Of a stretch of 5,257 nt of DNA, positions 1-5,257 are shown one piece after another (the stretch's first letter is position 1; the number at the start of each line of letters is the position of its first letter). Below the pieces are notes generated by a model. The model was not told the DNA's origin. It ran no database searches and saw only the letters and a list, made by a program, of their open reading frames with translations. Origin of the DNA: Lachnospiraceae bacterium (lineage in GTDB: Bacteria > Bacillota > Clostridia > Lachnospirales > Lachnospiraceae); NCBI GenBank assembly GCA_017476305.1, contig JAFVAA010000243.1, positions 1-5,257 of the forward strand, read 5' to 3'. A program made the position numbers and the translations under genes.

Positions 1-3000
1 ACTGCGGAATGGAGAGGTCTTTTTTCGAACAGTGCTCTGGATCAGGCAGAGGAGCTTTTAGAACATGGTGAATGGGACTACTTTTACTGGGATGAAAATA
101 TAGCGAAGGCAAGGGTGCGTGCAGTGCCCGGCAGGGGCAGATGGAATGAGGTGTATATCAATCATATACCGCGTTCCTATTCGGATCAGTGGAAAAGCAG
201 AGGGTTTTTATGCAGCTGCGGAGCCCGCAGGAAGAGCTATTTTTACTATGAGCCGGAAACCTGTGTACATCAGGCGGCACTTCTTTTAAAAGTAGAGTCG
301 GAGCATGGAAAATGGATATTTACAGAAACGGAAAAGGAGATGGAGGAGCGTCTGAAAATAGAATGGTTGAAGAAAACGAAGGAAACACGGGAACAGCAAA
401 GGGAAAAAGAGGAAGTCATCCTTGTCCGTGTCAGTGATGTTCTGCCGGAATACAAGGCGGGGACATCGCTGCCATATTTTGATCTCCGGAAAATTTTTTC
501 GGGGGTATGGACGAATTTGTATTATCAAAACCGCATGAAAGATATTTTGAAAAATGGCAGGGCGGAGGATGCGTTGGAAGAAATCAGGTACGGACAGAGG
601 GGAGAGCAGATTTTTTATGGTTCGGCAGATATTTTTGACGGGCTGGAAAGAGAACATGCCGAGATTGCGTTCTCCTATCACAGTCTGGTTTCGCATGACT
701 GTTCCTGTTCGCCCTATAGCTATTTCAGGGAGCTGGATGATCCCCTGTGTGAACATGAATTAGTGCTTTTACGGAAAATGTGGAATTATATCCAGGAGAA
801 TAATCCGGGAGATGCGACGGATCTGGCAGCAGAAAGCTTTTTTCAGATGCTGGATCAGTCAGACATTGTGCTGGAGGAGGAGACCTCTGCGGCAGAGGAA
901 AAAGAAAAGGTCATATCCATCTTCCCCAGAATTACGATGGAGGACGGCCAGCCGAAGCTTTCTTTTAAAATAGGGCTTGGTCACGGGAAACCGCTGGTGT
1001 TGAAAAAGCTTTCGGAATTTGCGTCAGCCGTGGAGCATGAGACCTGTTTTGCTTTAGGGACGAAAACGGAGATCGATTTTTCCATCATGGAAGTAACGGA
1101 GGAAAGCGAGCCGTGGCTTATTTTTATTCAGCGGCGTGTGCGGGAAACCCAAAGTGTGAATGACAGATTATACTCCAAAAATTATTATGGAAGGGCTGCT
1201 TCTCTTTCGGTACAGAGTCAGGAGATTTTGACCGGTTCGACATTAGACCGTTTCTATGATCTGGCAGAGGGAAAAGAGTGCGAATATCAGAGCAAGGTGC
1301 TTGGAATCCATGGAAAGATCCGGGTGGGGCATACGGATATGAATGTCCATCTGGAAACCGCACAGATTACGGATGCGGCAGGAGCATTTGTCGGGATCGC
1401 CGTGACAGGCATGATGCCTGTGATTTTGGAGGGTGTTTCCGATAATTATATTTTAGATGAAAAGCATTTGAGCAGGATTTCAAAGGAGGAGCATCAGGCA
1501 CTTGCGCCTTTCAGGAAGGCTGCTTCCAAGTCGGGGGAAATTCATTTTCAGGTGGGGAAGGCGAGACTGTCCGAGTTCTATTACCGGGCAGTACCGAGTC
1601 TTTTGGAGAGCAAGTATGTGGATTTTGAGGATGACTGCGCAGAGGCAGTGGCAGAGTATCTGCCGCCGGAGCCGGAATTTCTATTTCAGCTGGATGTAGA
1701 GGGAGGGCTCTGCATCTGTCAGGCAAGTGTTTCCTATCGCAGCTCCGGGGAGGTGTCAAAGGCTCTTTTGGAGGCATTTGCAGAAGAAAAGGAGAGGAAG
1801 GCAGAGATGTATCCTGCTGACGGGTATCGTGATGAGCTTCAGGAGGAACGTGTTGTTTCAGCAATACGGGAATTTTTCCCGAGATACAATCCGGACAGAA
1901 AAGGCTTTGAAAGCTTAGGAGAGTTTCCGGAGGAGGAGCTGTACGGGATTTTGACGGAAGGGATTCCACTTTTGAACCGTTATGGAGAGGTGAAGGGAAC
2001 GGAAGCGTTCCGCATGAACTCGGTACGTCCTGTTCCGCAGGTGAGAGTAGGGGTTTCGATAGAGAGCGGGATTATGGATATTTCCATTTTATCGAAGGAC
2101 ATCACTCCGGAGGAGCTTTTGAAGGTGCTTTCCAGCTATCGGAGAAAAAAGAAATATTACCGCTTAAAGGGTGGTGATTTCATCGATATTTCCGGGGATG
2201 CGCAGTTAGCCTCTTTGGATGATATGATGACTGCTCTGGATCTTTCCTCAGAGGATGTGATGCGGGGAAATGTCAAGCTTCCGGCGTTTCGTGCATTGTA
2301 TCTGGATAAAATGCTGGAGGCACATGACGATCTGGTGGCGGACAGAAATAAGACCTACCGGAAGCTGGTGAAAAATTTTCATACGATACGGGATGCGGAT
2401 TATGAACCTGCGGCGGGGATGGAGGAGGTGCTAAGACCGTATCAGATGTATGGGTATAAATGGATGCGCACGATAGCGGCTGTGGGCTTTGGCGGTATTT
2501 TGGCGGATGAGATGGGACTTGGAAAAACCTTACAGACCATTGCTTTGATAGCGGCTCTGTTTGAGGAGGGAGAACAAAAACCATGCCTGATCGTGTGTCC
2601 GGCTTCTCTGGTGTTTAACTGGCAGGAGGAATTTTACCGCTTTGCACCGAAGCTTTCTGTTTGCCCCGTGGTGGGAACCGTGGCAGATAGAAAACAGATT
2701 TTCGAGGAGATGGAAAAGGCTTCCGGGGTGCAGGTGTACATTACCAGCTATGATCTTTTAAGGAAGGATATCGTCCAATATGAAGCTATGACATTTTCTG
2801 TCATGGTCCTGGATGAGGCACAGTACATAAAAAATCAAAAGGCAGCGATGACAAAGGCTGTGAAGGTAGTAAAGGCAGAGCACAGATTTGCTTTGACAGG
2901 GACTCCGATTGAGAACAGGCTTGCAGAGCTTTGGAGCATTTTCGACTTTTTGATGCCGGGCTTTTTATATAAATACGATGAATTTTCTGAAAAGTTCGAG

Positions 3001-3807
3001 GTGCCGGTCACAAAGGAAAAGAATCAGGAAAAGGCAGACAGGTTAAAACAGATGGTGGGACCGTTTATTTTGAGAAGGTTAAAGACCGATGTGCTAAAGG
3101 ATCTGCCGCCGAAGTTAGAGGAGGTGCGCTACGCCCGTTTTGAGGACGAACAGAGGAAGGTGTATGATGGACAGGTGGTACGGATGAAGCAGATGATTTC
3201 CGGAGCGGAAAATGACAGGATCCGCATGTTTGCAGAGCTTACGAGAATTCGCCAGATTTGCTGCGATCCGTCCCTGTTTTTAGAATATTATCACGGTGGA
3301 AGTGCGAAAAGACAGGCTTGTATCGAACTGGTGAAAAGTGCCATCGAAGGAGGACATAAGATTCTTTTGTTTTCACAGTTTACTTCGATGTTAGCACTTT
3401 TAGAGGAGGATTTGAATAAAGAGGGGATCGTTTTTTACAAGCTTACAGGCTCCACCCCAAAGGGAAAGAGAGTGCGTATGGTTCGTGATTTCAATGAAAA
3501 TGAGGTGCCGGTATTTCTGATTTCTCTAAAGGCGGGTGGTACAGGACTGAACCTGACCGGCGCAGATGTGGTGATTCACTATGATCCATGGTGGAATGTA
3601 GCAGCCCAGAATCAGGCGACAGACAGGGCGCACCGCATCGGCCAGAAAAATCAGGTGACGGTATACCGGCTGATTGTGAAGGATACGATCGAGGAGAAAA
3701 TTCTGGCACTTCAGGAGGCAAAAAAGGATTTAGCCGATGCGATTCTTTCCGGGGAAAGTGAATCGATCTATACGCTTTCAGGAGAGGAGCTTCTGGAGCT
3801 TTTGTAA
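1..3807 (+). CDS. SWIM zinc-finger SNF2-family DNA helicase/translocase (5' end cut by window)
   Basis: This is a DNA-dependent ATPase of the SNF2 (superfamily 2) class, expected to translocate on duplex DNA in the cytoplasm. Numbering is from the first codon of the window. A SWIM zinc motif is seen at C71, C73, C88, H90, and a second CxC...CxH at C234, C236, C250, H252. A charged, probably helical stretch lies near 95-140. About 305-735 resembles the bacterial SNF2-associated domain and ends in YRRKKKYYRLKGGDF. The ATPase follows with all motifs intact: LRPYQ (811-815), Walker A DEMGLGKT with K842, CPASLVFNW (866-874), DEAQ (938-941), TGTP (966-969), FSQF (1124-1127), AGGTGLNL (1178-1185) and QATDRAHRIGQ (1205-1215). 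The C-terminus is complete, ending in taa. There is no ATG in the first 38 codons. The GTG at 115 is a poor start, because codons 1-38 (AEWRGLFSNSALDQAEELL) read like the usual N-terminus of SWIM proteins, so the true start is probably a little upstream. From memory, Bacillus subtilis keeps SNF2 (YwqA) and SWIM (YwqB) proteins as separate genes; here they are fused. The family's cellular role is poorly defined, possibly DNA repair or transcription-related remodelling. The family call is firm; the role is not. Confidence 0.95.
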   Translation, partial: TAEWRGLFSNSALDQAEELLEHGEWDYFYWDENIAKARVRAVPGRGRWNEVYINHIPRSYSDQWKSRGFLCSCGARRKSYFYYEPETCVHQAALLLKVESEHGKWIFTETEKEMEERLKIEWLKKTKETREQQREKEEVILVRVSDVLPEYKAGTSLPYFDLRKIFSGVWTNLYYQNRMKDILKNGRAEDALEEIRYGQRGEQIFYGSADIFDGLEREHAEIAFSYHSLVSHDCSCSPYSYFRELDDPLCEHELVLLRKMWNYIQENNPGDATDLAAESFFQMLDQSDIVLEEETSAAEEKEKVISIFPRITMEDGQPKLSFKIGLGHGKPLVLKKLSEFASAVEHETCFALGTKTEIDFSIMEVTEESEPWLIFIQRRVRETQSVNDRLYSKNYYGRAASLSVQSQEILTGSTLDRFYDLAEGKECEYQSKVLGIHGKIRVGHTDMNVHLETAQITDAAGAFVGIAVTGMMPVILEGVSDNYILDEKHLSRISKEEHQALAPFRKAASKSGEIHFQVGKARLSEFYYRAVPSLLESKYVDFEDDCAEAVAEYLPPEPEFLFQLDVEGGLCICQASVSYRSSGEVSKALLEAFAEEKERKAEMYPADGYRDELQEERVVSAIREFFPRYNPDRKGFESLGEFPEEELYGILTEGIPLLNRYGEVKGTEAFRMNSVRPVPQVRVGVSIESGIMDISILSKDITPEELLKVLSSYRRKKKYYRLKGGDFIDISGDAQLASLDDMMTALDLSSEDVMRGNVKLPAFRALYLDKMLEAHDDLVADRNKTYRKLVKNFHTIRDADYEPAAGMEEVLRPYQMYGYKWMRTIAAVGFGGILADEMGLGKTLQTIALIAALFEEGEQKPCLIVCPASLVFNWQEEFYRFAPKLSVCPVVGTVADRKQIFEEMEKASGVQVYITSYDLLRKDIVQYEAMTFSVMVLDEAQYIKNQKAAMTKAVKVVKAEHRFALTGTPIENRLAELWSIFDFLMPGFLYKYDEFSEKFEVPVTKEKNQEKADRLKQMVGPFILRRLKTDVLKDLPPKLEEVRYARFEDEQRKVYDGQVVRMKQMISGAENDRIRMFAELTRIRQICCDPSLFLEYYHGGSAKRQACIELVKSAIEGGHKILLFSQFTSMLALLEEDLNKEGIVFYKLTGSTPKGKRVRMVRDFNENEVPVFLISLKAGGTGLNLTGADVVIHYDPWWNVAAQNQATDRAHRIGQKNQVTVYRLIVKDTIEEKILALQEAKKDLADAILSGESESIYTLSGEELLELL

Positions 3808-3819
3808 ATCGCTGGTTCA

Positions 3820-3849
3820 ACATGCCCGCTAAAAATGTCACTGGCGTGT
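3820..3849 (+). other. Weak stem-loop downstream of the helicase gene
   Basis: The arms ACATGCC (3820-3826) and GGCGTGT (3843-3849) can pair over 7 bp with one G-U pair, around a 16-nt loop, starting 12 bases after the helicase stop codon. No run of T follows (the next bases are GAAGTATGACC), so it lacks the main mark of an intrinsic terminator. It could be a 3'-end stabilising hairpin, a Rho-dependent or imperfect terminator, or chance pairing. It is the best terminator-like structure in the gap, and readthrough into the next gene cannot be excluded. Confidence 0.2.
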
Positions 3850-3868
3850 GAAGTATGACCAAAAGGGG

Positions 3869-3899
3869 TTATCAAATCTTTGAAAAAAACCGATATAAT
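3869..3899 (+). promoter_or_regulatory. Probable housekeeping sigma promoter for the transglutaminase gene
   Basis: A perfect TATAAT lies at 3894-3899 in an AT-rich stretch of the intergenic region. The -35 is weak: TTATCA (3869-3874, 4 of 6 matches to TTGACA) sits 19 bp upstream, slightly too far. There is no TG extension of the -10. A second possible pairing is TTGAAA (3880-3885) with TATATG (3902-3907) at 16 bp. Transcription from the TATAAT would start near 3905-3907 and give a leader of about 90 nt. A weak -35 next to an operator-like repeat would fit a regulated promoter, but that is inference. Confidence 0.55.
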
Positions 3900-3904
3900 A
3901 CTAT

Positions 3905-3921
3905 ATGGTAATTTATACCAT
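3905..3921. promoter_or_regulatory. Operator-like inverted repeat at the predicted transcription start
   Basis: The sequence ATGGTA-ATTTA-TACCAT is a perfect 6-bp inverted repeat around a 5-bp spacer. It begins 5 bp after the TATAAT box, so it covers the expected start site. That is a typical place for a dimeric repressor to block transcription initiation. I do not recognise it as the site of a particular regulator family, and no regulator gene is visible in the window. The stem is AT-rich with no T-tract behind it, so a terminator is unlikely. Chance occurrence in AT-rich DNA is possible. Confidence 0.4.
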
Positions 3922-3983
3922 TTTGAGCATAGAAGGCCATGGAAGTCGGAAACGTAAATTTGTTCTGGAAATAAACAAGAATT

Positions 3984-3990
3984 GGGGAGG
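3984..3990 (+). promoter_or_regulatory. Ribosome binding site of the transglutaminase gene
   Basis: GGGGAGG, with the core GGAGG at 3986-3990, lies 5 bases before the ATG at 3996 and 11 bases before a second in-frame ATG at 4002. The spacing favours 3996. If the overlapping AGGAG (3988-3992) pairs with the 16S rRNA instead, the ATG at 4002 (9 bases away) would be as good. The two starts differ by only two residues (Met-Leu) ahead of the signal peptide, so the mature protein is the same. Confidence 0.8.
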
Positions 3991-3995
3991 AGTGT

Positions 3996-5257
3996 ATGCT
4001 TATGGGAAGTTATCGAAAAAAGTGGTTGGCCGGTCTGTTATCGGTATCCTTGCTGGCAGGGAGTTTTGGAGGCTTCAGGACAGCATCTGCAGATACGAAG
4101 GAGGTTTCCGAAGGAACGGTCACATCCGTGAAAGCAGATAAGCTGCCAGCGGGTGATGTGATTCTGCCGGAGGCGATTCCGCTCAGCTATACGGATACAG
4201 TGAAGTTAAGTTCCGTACCGGTATATTATGCAGAGTCAGCACCGGATCTGTCCGGTCTGGATCCTGTCATTAGCGGTGGGATCGGTTCCTATGGAAAGGA
4301 AAAGCTTGGTGACGCACAGAAGAATTTTTATGATTCCCTGGAGAAAGCCTGTGTCGAATTTCTACAGTCGAATAAGAACCTGGATTCCGGTTCGGTGTAT
4401 GCAGGTGCTGCTTCTTATAAAGATTGTGGTTTGACGAAAGACCAGGCCCTAAAGACCTACATTACATTTTACTATGATCATCCGGCTTACTTTTGGCTGG
4501 GCGGCTATGGAACAGATGACAGTAAATTGTATGTGGCAGTAAGGGATGATTATTTCAAGGATACGGTCAGAGATTCCGTGGAGAGCATGATCATATCCGG
4601 AGTTGGCGCATATGCGGCAGAGGCAGCGAAATACAGCGATGTATGGGAAAAGGTGCGCGCTATCCATGATAAAATGATTCTGGATGTAGAGTATGCCTAT
4701 AAAAGTGATGGGAAAACACCGGAAAATACTTCCTGGGCACATACTGTCGAAGGTGTGTTCAATACGGCGAGAAAAGAGGTAGTCTGTGAGGGGTATTCCA
4801 AGGCGTTCAGTCTGATTACGAACTATCTGGGGATTCCAAGTGTATTTATCGTAGGTAATGCAGGGGGTGCCCATGCATGGAATGCAGTTTCCTTTGATGG
4901 CGGAAACACATACAGCTATATGGATCTGACCTGGGATGATGCGAAAGGAACAGAGATCAGCTATCAGTGGTTCGCGATGCCAAAGAAAAATTTTGAAAGC
5001 AAGCATGAGGCGTATAAAACCAGTGGAAGCGGCTGGAACTGGCAGTATGGATTGCCGACGCTGACCACGGATATGACCTATACGTATTTTTCAAAGAAAA
5101 ATGCTTATGCTACAGCAGCAGTCGTAAAGGATGATGCATCTGCACGGACGTTTTTACAGAAAGCGGGTGCAGCAGCTTCGGCTCCTACGATGGTGATTTT
5201 AGCAGACACAAAAGAAATCATAGGGTTACTTACGAAAGCGCAGGCAGGAGTTTCCTA
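3996..5257 (+). CDS. Secreted transglutaminase-like (papain-fold) protein, 3' end cut by window
   Basis: The frame is open from the ATG at 3996 to the window edge (420 full codons, then TA). Residues 1-32 form a Sec signal peptide: SYRKK, then a hydrophobic core (about 10-27), then a cleavage site after ASA (30-32). No lipobox Cys is present (LLAGS at 19-23), so the protein is probably released or held in the cell wall by parts not seen. Residues 33-215 include FYYDHPAYFWL (158-168), a stretch typical of the region before the catalytic domain in clostridial transglutaminase-like proteins. The catalytic core spans about 217-315 and has the triad C264 (VVCEGYSKAF), H293 (AHAWN) and D310 (MDLTWDD). 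The triad points to a thiol enzyme, either a peptidase/amidase or a cross-linker; sequence alone does not tell which, and the substrate is unknown (cell-wall or surface protein are guesses). The part after 370 is Ala-rich and of unknown function. It has its own putative promoter, operator-like repeat and strong ribosome binding site. The family call is firm; the activity is open. Confidence 0.92.
   Translation, partial: MLMGSYRKKWLAGLLSVSLLAGSFGGFRTASADTKEVSEGTVTSVKADKLPAGDVILPEAIPLSYTDTVKLSSVPVYYAESAPDLSGLDPVISGGIGSYGKEKLGDAQKNFYDSLEKACVEFLQSNKNLDSGSVYAGAASYKDCGLTKDQALKTYITFYYDHPAYFWLGGYGTDDSKLYVAVRDDYFKDTVRDSVESMIISGVGAYAAEAAKYSDVWEKVRAIHDKMILDVEYAYKSDGKTPENTSWAHTVEGVFNTARKEVVCEGYSKAFSLITNYLGIPSVFIVGNAGGAHAWNAVSFDGGNTYSYMDLTWDDAKGTEISYQWFAMPKKNFESKHEAYKTSGSGWNWQYGLPTLTTDMTYTYFSKKNAYATAAVVKDDASARTFLQKAGAAASAPTMVILADTKEIIGLLTKAQAGVS

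Noticed and set aside
286..756. A 156-codon open frame on the minus strand
   Set aside because: It lies opposite the SWIM region of the helicase gene, has no recognisable domain and no supporting promoter or ribosome binding site.
1867..1881. Small inverted repeat CGGGAA-TTT-TTCCCG in the helicase gene
   Set aside because: The stem is 6 bp with a 3-base loop inside codons for REFFPR. Such repeats occur by chance in a gene of this length, and nothing around it suggests a site.
1511..1969. A 152-codon open frame on the minus strand
   Set aside because: Its Pro/Ser-rich translation is the typical product of reading opposite a Gly/Glu-rich coding strand. It is fully inside the helicase gene.
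1996..2011. Small inverted repeat GGAACG-GAAG-CGTTCC in the helicase gene
   Set aside because: It has 6-bp arms inside coding sequence, with no T-tract and no partner element, so chance is the simplest explanation.
3922..3983. Possible riboswitch or structured leader in the transglutaminase 5' leader
   Set aside because: No conserved core of a riboswitch class I know was found. The only pairing seen (TTGTT at 3960-3964 with AACAA at 3974-3978) is short and AT-only apart from one G-C pair.
4053..4064. Possible lipoprotein signal (LLAGS, residues 19-23 of the transglutaminase-like protein)
   Set aside because: The position that must be Cys in a lipobox is Ser (AGT). A standard signal peptidase I site (ASA before Asp) follows at residues 30-32.
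3905..4141. A 78-codon open frame starting at the ATG within the operator-like repeat
   Set aside because: It has no ribosome binding site, starts at the predicted transcription start, and overlaps the start and signal peptide of the well-supported transglutaminase gene in another frame.
4449..5006. A 185-codon open frame on the minus strand
   Set aside because: It lies wholly opposite the transglutaminase catalytic domain, resembles no family I recognise, and the plus strand has the conserved triad. It is a shadow frame.

Overview
The window looks like ordinary chromosomal DNA from a Gram-positive anaerobe of the Clostridia, most likely a Lachnospiraceae-type gut bacterium. This placement is inferred from three things: the SWIM plus SNF2 architecture of the first gene, the secreted transglutaminase-like second gene with its strong GGGGAGG ribosome binding site, and a moderate base composition with purine-rich coding strands. 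No marker gene fixes the genus.

Layout: positions 1-3807 hold the long 3' part of one very large gene (1,268 codons visible) for a SWIM zinc-finger, SNF2-family DNA-dependent ATPase. Its frame is already open at base 1, so the true start lies upstream of the window. Positions 3808-3995 are a 188-bp intergenic region. It carries a consensus TATAAT -10 element with only weak -35 partners, a perfect 6-bp inverted repeat at the expected transcription start, and a strong ribosome binding site. From 3996 to the end of the window runs a second gene on the same strand. It encodes a secreted protein with a Sec-type signal peptide and a transglutaminase-like Cys-His-Asp catalytic core. It is cut by the window edge: the last two bases are TA, so the next codon is either Tyr or a stop.

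The two genes have no obvious functional link: one acts on DNA in the cytoplasm, the other outside the membrane. The promoter and operator-like site between them suggest that the transglutaminase gene is its own transcription unit, although no convincing intrinsic terminator separates it from the helicase gene. No RNA genes, mobile elements, CRISPR arrays or known riboswitches were seen. I found no clear new system. The most interesting points are a second SWIM-like CxC...CxH motif in the helicase and the operator-like palindrome in front of the transglutaminase gene.
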